Program-made: the position numbers and the translations under genes
The notes under the pieces: generated by a model
Seen by the model: the letters and a program-made list of their open reading frames with translations, nothing else
Databases searched by the model: none
Told to the model about the DNA's origin: nothing
Part shown: one piece after another, positions 7,560-16,027 of the stretch
Numbering within the stretch: the first letter of the stretch is position 1
Layout of the letters: each line of letters starts with the position of its first letter
Assembly: GCA_022641375.1 (NCBI GenBank)
Contig: JALCDF010000010.1
Location: 1-40,430 of the forward strand
Length of the DNA stretch: 40,430 bases
Direction of reading: 5' to 3'
Source of the DNA: Megasphaera sp.
GTDB taxonomy: Bacteria > Bacillota > Negativicutes > Veillonellales > Megasphaeraceae

Positions 7560-8835
7560 ATGAAGTTACCTAAAAAACTGGGATTAAGCACGCAGATACT
7601 ACTTGGATTGTTTTTAGGCGCCGTCGTTGGATATTGTTTTCCCGATTTTGGGGCGCAGTTGAAACCTGTCGGGGATGGGTTCCTGCGTATGATTAAAATG
7701 ATCATCGTGCCTTTGATTTTCAGTACATTGGTTATGGGCATTGCCGGTACGGGAGATTTTAAAAAACTGGGACGGTTAGGCGGGAAATCCATCATCTGGT
7801 TTGAATTTGCTACGACGATTGCGCTGGCCGTGGGGCTGCTGGTCATGAATTTATCTGAACCCGGCGTCGGTGTCCAGATTGCGGCTTCGTCATCCAGTCA
7901 AAGCAGTGCTGCTGCCGCCAGTCAGAAGAGTATTGATATGGTTCAATATATGGTCCATATTATTCCGACGAATATTATTGATGCCGCAGCCCGGCAGGAT
8001 ATGTTGGAAATCATCTTTTTCACCTGTTTTTTTTGGTGTCGCTGTAGCGCATATCGGGCCAGCCGGTGATATTATTGTCCAATTTTGCCGCAGTGTTGCC
8101 GAAGCGATGTTTAAGGTAACCGGTTATGTCATGAAATTAGCGCCTATCGGTGTATTTGCCATGATTTCCTATACGGTTGCCAGCTTTGGGATTGCCATGC
8201 TCATTCCCTTGGGGAAACTCATTTTTGCAGTTCTCTTTGCTACCGTTTTGTTCATCTGCCTGGTTGCGATGATTGCTACGGCATTGACACATATTAATTT
8301 CTTCCATGTGATCCGCTGCCTGAAAGACATCCTGTTCCTGGCTTTTTCTACGGCCAGCAGTGAAGCGGCCTTGCCGGTAGCGATGCAGCGGCTGGAAACC
8401 CTGGGAGTGCCGAAGAATATCGTTACCTTCGTCATGCCGACGGGATATTCCTTCAACCTCGATGGCTCGACGTTGTATAGTTCGGCGGCGATCTTGTTTA
8501 TTGCCCAGCTCTATGGCATTGACTTGTCGCTGGGACAGCAGCTCCTCATTATGATTACCCTCATGTTGTCGACAAAAGGGATCGCCGGTGTTCCAGGCGC
8601 GGGTATCATTGTCGTCGCGGCAACGGCTGCGGCCTTTGATCTGCCTGCTGAAGGGGTGGCTATCGTCCTCGGTATCGACCGTATCCTTGATATGATCCGC
8701 ACGGCGTGTAACGTCTGCGGCAATTGTATGGCAACAGTCCTCGTTGCCCGTTGGGAACACGAAATAACCGCTGCTGTTTTTAAAAAAGCGTATGATGAAT
8801 ATTTCCATAAAAAGGAAACGAATCCCATAGCGTAA
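7560..8835 (+). pseudogene. Dicarboxylate/amino-acid:cation symporter (SDF/DAACS family), frameshifted
   Basis: Two overlapping frames together encode one sodium:dicarboxylate symporter of about 425 residues. The first (7560-8069) has the N-terminal membrane segments. The second continues with TASSEAALPVAMQ, the NLDGST motif, KGIAGVPGAG and GIDRILDMIRTACNVCGN, the signatures of glutamate/aspartate/C4-dicarboxylate carriers. The break lies in a run of eight Ts at 8027-8034, where seven would restore CFFGVAVAH. The rest of the gene is intact, so this may be a sequencing error, a recent mutation or slippage-based phase variation. Without a fix the product would stop at 8069 and lack the transport core. 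The ATG at 7560 is preceded by AGGGGGA. Confidence 0.85.
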
Positions 8836-8850
8836 TCAGCCAATCTATCA

Positions 8851-8880
8851 GTGACTTTTTAGGCATATATATGGTATAAT
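8851..8880 (+). promoter_or_regulatory. Promoter of the hydrogenase/nitrogenase-like operon
   Basis: GTGACT (8851-8856) and TATAAT (8875-8880) are 18 bases apart, and TG precedes the -10 as TGGTATAAT (extended -10). Transcription would start near 8887, about 165 bases before the first gene, leaving room for the structured leader. Confidence 0.6.
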
Positions 8881-8904
8881 TGATGCAATAAAATAAGTAA
8901 TCTG

Positions 8905-9029
8905 GAAGGATATCCTGACAGAAAACTTCATTTCAAGCTCCGTTCTGACTGCAAAGACATCTGCGCAGGTCAGGCGAAAGCACATTCAGGATACGCAGGC
9001 GCTGTGCTTTCACACAGCGCCGTTTTTTT
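8905..9029 (+). promoter_or_regulatory. Structured leader with terminator/antiterminator choice (riboswitch-like, class unknown)
   Basis: Three mutually constraining helices can be drawn. A closing stem pairs TATCCTGA (8911-8918) with TCAGGATA (8986-8993). Inside it, CTGACTGC (8945-8952) pairs with GCAGGTCAG (8965-8973, one bulge). An intrinsic terminator has a perfect 9-bp stem, GGCGCTGTG (8998-9006) with CACAGCGCC (9013-9021), and seven Ts (9023-9029). The terminator's left arm and loop, TGTGCTTTC (9003-9011), can instead pair perfectly with GAAAGCACA (8976-8984), which would act as antiterminator. This layout before the first gene's ribosome site is typical of ligand- or protein-controlled attenuation. 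I could not match the aptamer to a class I know. Confidence 0.55.
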
Positions 9030-9051
9030 ATACAGAAAGGAAGGAATCCGT

Positions 9052-9303
9052 ATGGAAAAAAGACTGGCTTTAATCGGTATCATCGTCAGCAATCGGGAAT
9101 CGACCAAGAAGTTGAATGATATTCTGCACGAATATGGAAGTATTATTTTAGGGCGCATGGGGGTTCCTTACAGAGAACAGGGCATCCATGTCATTAGTAT
9201 TATCGTCGATGCACCGCAGGATACAATCAGTGCGTTGTCCGGAAAACTGGGTATGATCCCGGATATCAGTACCAAGACGATTTATCCGGCAGTGCCGAAG
9301 TAG
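9052..9303 (+). CDS. TM1266-type iron-only hydrogenase system putative regulator
   Basis: This 83-residue protein has an ACT/NikR-C-like beta-alpha-beta pattern: an N-terminal strand LALIGIIVSNR, a helix with the EYGSIILGRMGVPYRE segment, and a second strand IHVISIIVDAP before a helix predicted to end the fold. Proteins of this size and pattern are found beside [FeFe]-hydrogenase maturase genes (hydE, hydF, hydG) and are called putative regulators; their molecular role is not established. The ATG at 9052 has AAAGGAAGGA upstream, just past the attenuator. It is the first gene of the 13-gene unit and supports a hydrogenase-related purpose for it. The next gene follows after nine bases. Confidence 0.8.
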   Translation: MEKRLALIGIIVSNRESTKKLNDILHEYGSIILGRMGVPYREQGIHVISIIVDAPQDTISALSGKLGMIPDISTKTIYPAVPK

Positions 9304-9312
9304 GAGCTGCAT

Positions 9313-10062
9313 ATGTTGAAATTAGCAATCTATGGTAAAGGCGGCATTGGAAAATCTACGATGACCAGTAATTTATCAGCGGCGTTTGCCTATTTGGGCA
9401 AACGGGTCATACAAATCGGCTGTGATCCCAAAGCGGATTCCACGTTTAATCTTTTGGGGGGCCGGCCGGTGGAACCGGTCATGAATTATATGCGGGAACA
9501 TGATGAAGATCCGCAGCGGATAGAAGATATTTCCCGTGTCGGGTACGGCGGCGTCCTCTGTATTGAGACCGGTGGTCCGACGCCGGGGCTGGGGTGTGCC
9601 GGCCGGGGAATTATTGCAACCTTTGCGTTACTGGAAGACCTGGGACTCTTTGAAACGTATCATCCCGATGTAGTCCTTTACGATGTCCTGGGGGACGTCG
9701 TCTGCGGCGGGTTTGCCGCACCGATACGGGAAGGCTATGCCGAAGAGGTCCTCATCGTGACATCGGGAGAAAAAATGGCGTTATATGCGGCGAATAATAT
9801 TCATACGGCCGTAGAGAATTTTGCTGACCGCAGTTATGCCAAAGTGCGGGGAATTATTTTAAACCGCCGCAATATACCCGATGAAGAGCAGAAAGTACAT
9901 GAGTTCGCCAAACGGACCCAGTTGGATATCATCGGCGATATTCCCCGCAGCGATGATATCAACCGGTATGAAGAAGAAGGCAAGACCGTCATTGAAGGCA
10001 ATCCGGAGCTGCCAATCAGCAAACTATTCCTGTCATTGGCACAAACGTTGATGGAACGGTAA
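9313..10062 (+). CDS. NifH-like ATP-dependent reductase component, copy 1
   Basis: This 249-residue protein belongs to the NifH/BchL/CfbC family, which uses ATP to pass low-potential electrons to a two-subunit partner. Visible features are the P-loop GKGGIGKST (residues 9-16), the CDPKADST segment (from 37), and the two cysteines that hold the shared [4Fe-4S] cluster of the dimer: Cys95 in PGLGCAGRG and Cys131 in [11 protein letters not shown]. It is about 40 residues shorter than true NifH and lacks the long C-terminal tail. Its partners follow immediately. It is a clear paralogue of the protein at 17040-17798. An ordinary nitrogenase role is unlikely given the context. Confidence 0.93.
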   Translation: MLKLAIYGKGGIGKSTMTSNLSAAFAYLGKRVIQIGCDPKADSTFNLLGGRPVEPVMNYMREHDEDPQRIEDISRVGYGGVLCIETGGPTPGLGCAGRGIIATFALLEDLGLFETYHPDVVLYDVLGDVVCGGFAAPIREGYAEEVLIVTSGEKMALYAANNIHTAVENFADRSYAKVRGIILNRRNIPDEEQKVHEFAKRTQLDIIGDIPRSDDINRYEEEGKTVIEGNPELPISKLFLSLAQTLMER

Positions 10063-10109
10063 AATGATGAATTTGATTTGTATAATTCAAGGATTTTAAG
10101 GAAGCGGAT

Positions 10110-11408
10110 ATGGAAAATAAACCTTATGCAATTACGGTGCGGAACCTGGTGAAATTGGGCCGGCAGGAGATTCCGCCGGAACTGATTTCTTCTACGCACC
10201 TTATTTATAATTCGCCGGCAGCATTGGCATTTAACTCGCCGGGAGCCCAGGGGTTCGGCGTGAAACGGGCTGGCCTTGCCATTCCCGGTTCGGTGATGCT
10301 TTTAGTGGGCCCGGACTGCTGCGGCCGTAATACGACGATACTCAGCGAAATGGGCGGATACAGTGATAGGTTCTTCTTTTACATTATGGATGAGACCGAT
10401 ATCGTAACCGGCCGTCATCTGAAGAAGATTCCCCAGGCCGTCGAAGAAGTTGTAAAATCATTGCCGCAAGAACCGACGATGGTCATGATCTGCATGACCT
10501 GTGTCGATGCCTTGCTGGGAACGGATATGGAACGAGTCTGCCGCAAGGCGTCGCAACAGGCAGGGCTGCCGGTGGTCCCTTGCTATATGTATGCGTTGAC
10601 CCGGGAAGGGCGCAAACCACCTATGGTAGATGTGCGTCGTGCGGTGTATTCCTTATTGGAACCGCAGACACGGCATCGCCGTACGGTCAATCTGCTGGGG
10701 TATTTTGCGCCGCTCAGAGAGCAATGTGAGTTTTACGATATCCTCCATCAATTAGGAGTGCAGCATATTCAGGAATTATCGCGGTGCCGGACCTTTGCGG
10801 AATATACGGCATTGTCACAGGCCAATTTTAATATCATCCTTCATCCCGAAGCCCGTCTGGCGGCACAGACCATGGAAAAGCGTCTCCATATACCCAGTAT
10901 TGAACTGACACGTCTCTATCAGGTCGACAAGATTCACAGCCAGTACACGGCCTTTGCCCGGGTGCTGGAAAAAGAACTGGATGATGACGTATGGCGGGAA
11001 CCGGCACGGGACTGCGTTCACCGTATAAAAAAGAGCTGCCAGGGGGCGACGGTGGCCATTGGGGAGATGCAGAACGGCAATGCATTTGAAATGGCGTTGG
11101 CACTGAGCCGGTATGGGTTCCATATAACGGAACTATACGCCAATGTATCTCCCGATGATTTCGTGTATCTGAATCAGCTGGCCGTACTCAGTCCGGATAC
11201 GCAGGTGTATTCTAACTTATCGCCGTCTATGTTGTATTATGAGGGAAATGAGCATCCGGTGGATCTTACTATCGGCAAAGATGCGGCCTATTATCATCCC
11301 CGCAGTGCCCATGTTTTTTGGAATGAAGAAGTCCAGCCTTTTGGGTATGACGGCGTGACGGCACTGCTCCATCAGATCCGGGAAGCGCTGGAAGGGAGGC
11401 GGATGTGA
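10110..11408 (+). CDS. NifD-like nitrogenase component 1 protein, copy 1
   Basis: This 432-residue protein has the oxidoreductase/nitrogenase component 1 fold pattern. Cysteines in the positions used by P-cluster-type clusters are seen in GPDCCGR (70-71) and MVMICMTCVDALLGTD (128 and 131). A further Cys226 in SRCRTFAEY is shared with the second D-like protein. The region matching the FeMo-cofactor cysteine ligand of NifD (before the MEKRLHIP segment, about 257) has no cysteine. It should therefore hold a bridging Fe-S cluster and a substrate site other than FeMo-co. It probably pairs with the next protein and takes electrons from the NifH-like protein 47 bases upstream. The substrate is unknown. 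Confidence 0.88.
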   Translation: MENKPYAITVRNLVKLGRQEIPPELISSTHLIYNSPAALAFNSPGAQGFGVKRAGLAIPGSVMLLVGPDCCGRNTTILSEMGGYSDRFFFYIMDETDIVTGRHLKKIPQAVEEVVKSLPQEPTMVMICMTCVDALLGTDMERVCRKASQQAGLPVVPCYMYALTREGRKPPMVDVRRAVYSLLEPQTRHRRTVNLLGYFAPLREQCEFYDILHQLGVQHIQELSRCRTFAEYTALSQANFNIILHPEARLAAQTMEKRLHIPSIELTRLYQVDKIHSQYTAFARVLEKELDDDVWREPARDCVHRIKKSCQGATVAIGEMQNGNAFEMALALSRYGFHITELYANVSPDDFVYLNQLAVLSPDTQVYSNLSPSMLYYEGNEHPVDLTIGKDAAYYHPRSAHVFWNEEVQPFGYDGVTALLHQIREALEGRRM

Positions 11409-12436
11409 TGAAAGGATTATGGAAATATATTTCTCCCTTTGCGCCGGATCAGTCCGGGGCAGCTGCTGTATTATACGGGCTGGGCGGTATCGTCGTCATC
11501 TGTGACGCCGGCGGCTGTGCCGGCAATATCTGTGGGTTTGATGAACCGCGCTGGTTCAGTGGCAGGAAAAGTGCCGTGTTCAGTGCCGGCCTTCGTGATA
11601 TGGATGCTATCTTAGGCCGTGATGACCGGCTGGTAGCTAAGTTATGTGCGGCAGCGCAGGAAATAGATGCGGCTTTTGCAGCCATTATCGGTACGCCGGT
11701 ACCGGCCGTCATTGGGACAGACTATAAAGGGCTGTCCCGCATGACCGAAAAACAATTGGCGATTCCTGTCATTACCATCGATACGAATGGCATGACCCGG
11801 TATGATAAGGGAATCATCAAGGCGTACCAGGGGATGCTCACTGCTTTTGCGGATCGGCAGGCAGTGTCGGTAAAGGGTGTGGTCAATGTTCTCGGGGCAG
11901 TGCCGCTGGATTTGATGGCACCGTCCGGCTTAGTGCAGATCAGACCGGTTTTGAAGACGGAAGGATGGGATACCATCCGGTTGTTTGATACGTTGGCAGA
12001 CTATATCCATGCCGGTGAGGCGGAACGGAATATCGTCATCTCGCCGGCCGGACGCGAAGCGGCTGAATGGCTGCAGCGTACATTTGGTACCCCGTGGGAA
12101 TGCCGCTATTTCGGATTAGAAGCGATTGCCCGTTCGGTACCGGCAACGGCAGGACGGATCCTGATCGTGCATCAGCAGATAGCGGCGAATGCGCTGCGCA
12201 GCCTGATAGAAGGGGAAACGGATGCCGAAATTACGACAGCCACATGGTTCTCCTGTCAGCAGGAGGATTGCCGTGCGGGAGATGTGCAACTGCATGAAGA
12301 AGACGATTTCTCTCATCTCGCCGATACCAATTCGTTTGACTGCATTATTGGCGATGCATATTTTAAAAAAGCGCTGCCTCACTTTCAGGGTACGTATATT
12401 GATTTTCCTCATTTTGCCGTATCCGGGAGGGAATAG
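11408..12436 (+). CDS. NifK-like nitrogenase component 1 protein, copy 1
   Basis: This 342-residue protein has the component 1 fold, with the N-terminal pattern CDAGGCAGNICGFDEPRW (Cys32, Cys37, Cys42) and the GTDY turn after AAIIGTPVP. The position that is LLCTP in the second K-like protein is IIGTP here, so one cluster cysteine is missing, and the protein is about 70 residues shorter than that paralogue. A GTG at 11405 is a possible alternative start; I prefer the ATG at 11408, which overlaps the stop of the D-like gene by one base and lies eight bases after GGGAGG. Translational coupling and adjacency suggest a heterodimer or heterotetramer with the D-like protein. Its substrate is unknown. 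Confidence 0.85.
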   Translation: MKGLWKYISPFAPDQSGAAAVLYGLGGIVVICDAGGCAGNICGFDEPRWFSGRKSAVFSAGLRDMDAILGRDDRLVAKLCAAAQEIDAAFAAIIGTPVPAVIGTDYKGLSRMTEKQLAIPVITIDTNGMTRYDKGIIKAYQGMLTAFADRQAVSVKGVVNVLGAVPLDLMAPSGLVQIRPVLKTEGWDTIRLFDTLADYIHAGEAERNIVISPAGREAAEWLQRTFGTPWECRYFGLEAIARSVPATAGRILIVHQQIAANALRSLIEGETDAEITTATWFSCQQEDCRAGDVQLHEEDDFSHLADTNSFDCIIGDAYFKKALPHFQGTYIDFPHFAVSGRE

Positions 12437-12438
12437 CC

Positions 12439-14733
12439 ATGCTGACAGAGATAATCCGTGTTTTCGGTATCGTCCAGGGCGTCGGTTTCCGCCCGTTTGT
12501 GAGCCGCCTGGCCAATCGGTGCGGTGTGAAGGGCAGCGTGTGCAATAAGGGTTCCTATGTGGAAATCCTCGTTCAGGGGGATGAAAAAAAGAAACAACAG
12601 TTTCGGGATGCCCTGGAACAGGAAGCGCCGCCGCGGTCGGCAATCCTGAAAGTGGATGTGACACAGGAAGACCGCGATGCCTGTGATTCATTTCAGATTA
12701 TTGAAAGCGCCAGGGAAACGGGTGATATTTTTGTATCTCCCGATATTGCGATTTGTGATGAATGTAAAAAAGAGCTTTTTGACAAGAATAACCGGCGGTA
12801 CCTTCATCCGTTCATCAATTGTACGGCCTGTGGCCCCCGTTTGACGATTTTGGATTCGATGCCCTACGACCGGGAACGGACGAGCATGGGTGAATTTCCC
12901 ATGTGTGATGCCTGCCAGTACGAATATACCCATGCCGACACGCGGCGGTATGATGCCCAGCCGGTATGCTGTAATGATTGTGGTCCCGAAGTATATTTGC
13001 TGGGACGGTCCGAACGCCGTCGCCAGGCTATTACCGAAACGCGGCGTATCCTGTCGGCCGGGGGCATCGCGGCAGTCAAGGGCATCGGTGGTTTTCACCT
13101 CTGCTGTGATGCTGCGAACGAGGCCGCTGTGAATCGGCTGAGGCGGCAAAAAAGACGGCCTGTCAAGCCCTTTGCCGTCATGATGAAAGATTTGGCAGCG
13201 GCCCGGCGTGAATGTGTTGTGGAAAAGGGGCAGGAAGCTGTCCTGGATGGGCATCAAAAACCGATCCTCCTCCTGCGCAAACGGGCTGACAGTACGCTTT
13301 GTCCGGAAATTTCACCGGGTAATCCCAAAGTCGGTATCATGCTTCCCTATGCACCATTGCAACTCCTGCTATTCCGGTATGATGACGGGCTGTGTATGCC
13401 TGATGCATTAGTCATGACCAGTGCCAATGAATCGGGAGCCCCTATCTGCCATACCGATGAAGAAGCGGTACAAGAACTGACGGGATTGTGTGACGTTATT
13501 TTATCCCACAACCGGAAGATACGGCTGCGGGCTGATGATTCGGTCATGGACTGGTATGACGGAGCGCCGTATATGATCCGCCGCTCCCGGGGCTATGCGC
13601 CGCTGCCCTTTTTTGTCGATACAGGAAAGGGTGAAGTGCTGGCTATAGGGGGCGAATTGAAGAATACGTTCTGCATTAGCCGGAACCATCTCTTTTATTT
13701 GTCTCCTTACATCGGGGATATGGCAGATATCCGGACGGTGGAAGCATTGCGGCAATCGGTAGTGCGTATGGAAACGTTGCTCGAAGCCAATCCTTCTGTC
13801 GTGGCCTGCGATACCCATCCCCGTTATAATACGGTGGCAGCAGCCCATGATATGGGGCTTCCCGTCGTGGAAGTGCAACATCATTATGCCCATGTTTTAT
13901 CTTGTATGGCGGAAAATAATTATTTAGATCCCGTTATCGGTGTTTCCTTTGATGGAACGGGGTATGGCGATGACGGGACCATCTGGGGCGGCGAGATTTT
14001 CACAGCGGATATGCATCGCTATGACCGGTATGCTTCCATCGCTCCATTCCATCAGCTCGGCGGCGACGCTTCAGCAAAAGAGGGTTGGCGCATTGCCGTA
14101 TCCATGATATACGGGCTGACTGGAAAAGATAAAGAAAAAACAACCAGTATAGTAGATGCATTGCATCTTTGTGATGAAAAGAATCTGGCGGCCCAATGGT
14201 TCATGTATGATCAACATATTAACAGTGTCTTATCAACCAGCGCCGGCCGTCTCTTTGATGCCGTCAGTGCTATCAGCGGTCTTTGTCGTGCATCTACATT
14301 TGAAGGAGATGCTTCGATGCGGCTTCAATTCGCTGCCGAACGCTGGATAGAAGGGCATGAGGTAAAACCTGCGGAGAGCATAGGACCGCGGCCGGGGTCC
14401 CGCTGGATCCTGCCGACGGATACATTGGTGGCGACGTTGATCCGCCACCGGCTGGCAGGCACTTCGCCGGAAGAAATGGCCTGGGAGTTTCATGCAGCCC
14501 TAGCCGGGATGATAGCCGGCGCGGTCGTTGAGGCACGCAATCATACGGGTATACAGACAGCAGCACTGAGCGGCGGCGTGTTTCAGAACCGGCTGCTATT
14601 GAGCCTTACCGATACCATGCTGCAGGCCCGGGGATTCAACGTGCTGCGTCACAGCCTGGTTCCGCCCAATGATGGCGGCATAGCACTGGGACAGGCGGTG
14701 TATGCGGCAGTTAACGGATTTTCTGATATATGA
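12439..14733 (+). CDS. hypF: Carbamoyltransferase HypF
   Basis: This 764-residue enzyme has the complete HypF order: an acylphosphatase domain (GIVQGVGFRPFV near residue 10), two zinc-finger CxxC pairs (around 105-185, with CDECKKELF, CTACGPR, CDACQYEY, CNDCGP), a YrdC-like adenylation domain and a C-terminal Kae1-like domain with HHYAH and FDGTGYGDDG. HypF moves the carbamoyl group from carbamoyl phosphate to the C-terminal cysteine of HypE, the first step in making the cyanide ligands of [NiFe]-hydrogenase. It begins two bases after the K-like gene and shares the operon with hypCDE. Finding it among nitrogenase-like genes and hydF, with no [NiFe]-hydrogenase in view, is unusual. Confidence 0.97.
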   Translation: MLTEIIRVFGIVQGVGFRPFVSRLANRCGVKGSVCNKGSYVEILVQGDEKKKQQFRDALEQEAPPRSAILKVDVTQEDRDACDSFQIIESARETGDIFVSPDIAICDECKKELFDKNNRRYLHPFINCTACGPRLTILDSMPYDRERTSMGEFPMCDACQYEYTHADTRRYDAQPVCCNDCGPEVYLLGRSERRRQAITETRRILSAGGIAAVKGIGGFHLCCDAANEAAVNRLRRQKRRPVKPFAVMMKDLAAARRECVVEKGQEAVLDGHQKPILLLRKRADSTLCPEISPGNPKVGIMLPYAPLQLLLFRYDDGLCMPDALVMTSANESGAPICHTDEEAVQELTGLCDVILSHNRKIRLRADDSVMDWYDGAPYMIRRSRGYAPLPFFVDTGKGEVLAIGGELKNTFCISRNHLFYLSPYIGDMADIRTVEALRQSVVRMETLLEANPSVVACDTHPRYNTVAAAHDMGLPVVEVQHHYAHVLSCMAENNYLDPVIGVSFDGTGYGDDGTIWGGEIFTADMHRYDRYASIAPFHQLGGDASAKEGWRIAVSMIYGLTGKDKEKTTSIVDALHLCDEKNLAAQWFMYDQHINSVLSTSAGRLFDAVSAISGLCRASTFEGDASMRLQFAAERWIEGHEVKPAESIGPRPGSRWILPTDTLVATLIRHRLAGTSPEEMAWEFHAALAGMIAGAVVEARNHTGIQTAALSGGVFQNRLLLSLTDTMLQARGFNVLRHSLVPPNDGGIALGQAVYAAVNGFSDI

Positions 14734-14762
14734 TATAAAATTATTTCAAAGGAGTGATACCT

Positions 14763-14969
14763 ATGTGCGTGGGATTACCAGCACGAGTAGTAACGATAAA
14801 AGACGGTATGGCCTTAGTCGATGCGTCAGGAGCCAGACGGAAAGTGTCTGCGGCGCTGATCGATTCACTGGATCCGGGAGATTATGTCATGGTTCATGCC
14901 GGCATGGCGATTGCTAAGATTACTGATACGGATGATGATGAAATGGATGATATTTTGGAGGACGTATAA
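14763..14969 (+). CDS. hypC: Hydrogenase maturation chaperone HypC
   Basis: This 68-residue protein starts MCVGLPARV, the HypC/HybG signature. Cys2, exposed after removal of the initiator Met, binds the iron that receives CO and CN in the HypC-HypD complex. I start at the ATG at 14763 because only this start puts the essential cysteine at position 2; a GTG nine bases upstream would bury it. AAGGAG lies at 14748-14753. The C-terminus is acidic (DTDDDEMDDILEDV). Its stop overlaps the hypD start by one base, implying coupled translation. Confidence 0.95.
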   Translation: MCVGLPARVVTIKDGMALVDASGARRKVSAALIDSLDPGDYVMVHAGMAIAKITDTDDDEMDDILEDV

Positions 14970-16027
14970 TGACAGTTGTGAAAAAGAACAAGGCCCTTGA
15001 TATAATCCGATGTTATGATGGGCCGCCGGTGCGTATCATGGAAGTGTGTGGCACTCATACACATGAAATCTTCCGGCAGGGAATCCGTCAGATCCTGCCG
15101 CCGCAGGTGACGCTCATTTCCGGGCCGGGATGTCCGGTCTGTGTGACGCCGGTAGGATATGTCGATGAAGCCATCTGGCTGGCCTTGGAAAAGGGCGTCA
15201 CGATTTGTACATTCGGGGATCTGGTTCGTGTGCCCGGATCGGAAATGAGCCTGGCCAGAGCCCGCAGTAAAGGAGCTCATATTGAAATCGTATATTCGCC
15301 TGTCGATGCTTATGAATATGCCCGGGATCATCAGGAAGAACAGACGGTATTTCTTTCTATCGGTTTTGAAACGACGACGCCGGCGAGTTGCCTGGCCGTT
15401 CAAAAAGCGCAGGAAGACGGGCTCACCAATTTTTCTATCCTGACAGCGAATAAGACGATGCCCCAGGCGTATGAAGCATTGAAAGGGAGCGCCGATGTAT
15501 TCCTTTATCCGGGCCATGTGGATGCGGTCATGGGGACGAAGCATTGCGAAGAACTGGTACAGGAAGGTATATCCGGCGTCGTCACCGGATTTACGGCCAA
15601 GGAACTGCTTACGGCTTTCGCGGTGATCCTGGCAAAATTCCCGGCCGGGAAACCATTTTTTAAAAACTGTTATCCCCGGGTAGTTACCCGCGACGGCAGC
15701 CTTTTGGGACAAGGAATGATGAACAAGTTTATGGAACCGTGTGATACAGAATGGCGCGGTTTGGGAATCATTCCCCTGTCGGGGCTGCAGCTTCGGGAGG
15801 CCTATACGGATTTTGATGCCAGAAAAAAATATGGCGTACCGAAGATAAAAGGCAGGGCGAATCCTGCCTGTCATTGTGGTGAAGTACTGCAGGGAAAATG
15901 CCGTCCGTCGGATTGTCCGATTTTCGGCACGGGATGTACGCCGGAGCACCCTGTAGGAGCTTGTATGGTTTCCCATGAAGGGGCTTGTTCGGCATATTAC
16001 CAATACGGAGGTGTTTTGCATGAGTAA
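14969..16027 (+). CDS. hypD: Hydrogenase maturation protein HypD
   Basis: This 352-residue iron-sulfur protein forms with HypC the platform on which Fe(CN)2CO is built. All hallmark motifs are intact: CGTHTH (27-32), GPGCPVC, GFETT, PGHVD and the C-terminal cysteine array CHCGEVLQGKCRP ... CPIFG ... C that binds a [4Fe-4S] cluster. The first cysteine of CGTHTH is thought to help hold the substrate iron and to cleave cyanide from HypE. The start overlaps the end of hypC, and hypE starts eight bases before the hypD stop. No degenerate residue was seen, so it should be functional. Confidence 0.97.
   Translation: MTVVKKNKALDIIRCYDGPPVRIMEVCGTHTHEIFRQGIRQILPPQVTLISGPGCPVCVTPVGYVDEAIWLALEKGVTICTFGDLVRVPGSEMSLARARSKGAHIEIVYSPVDAYEYARDHQEEQTVFLSIGFETTTPASCLAVQKAQEDGLTNFSILTANKTMPQAYEALKGSADVFLYPGHVDAVMGTKHCEELVQEGISGVVTGFTAKELLTAFAVILAKFPAGKPFFKNCYPRVVTRDGSLLGQGMMNKFMEPCDTEWRGLGIIPLSGLQLREAYTDFDARKKYGVPKIKGRANPACHCGEVLQGKCRPSDCPIFGTGCTPEHPVGACMVSHEGACSAYYQYGGVLHE

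Noticed and set aside
8905-9029. Assignment of the leader to NiCo, cobalamin, Moco or fluoride riboswitches
   Set aside because: None of the conserved core sequences that I know for these classes can be found; only the architecture is riboswitch-like.
8836-9029. Terminator at 8998-9029 serving only the upstream symporter gene
   Set aside because: It is about 165 bases past that stop and lies after a separate promoter, and an alternative pairing competes with it; attenuation is the better reading, though the simple role is not excluded.
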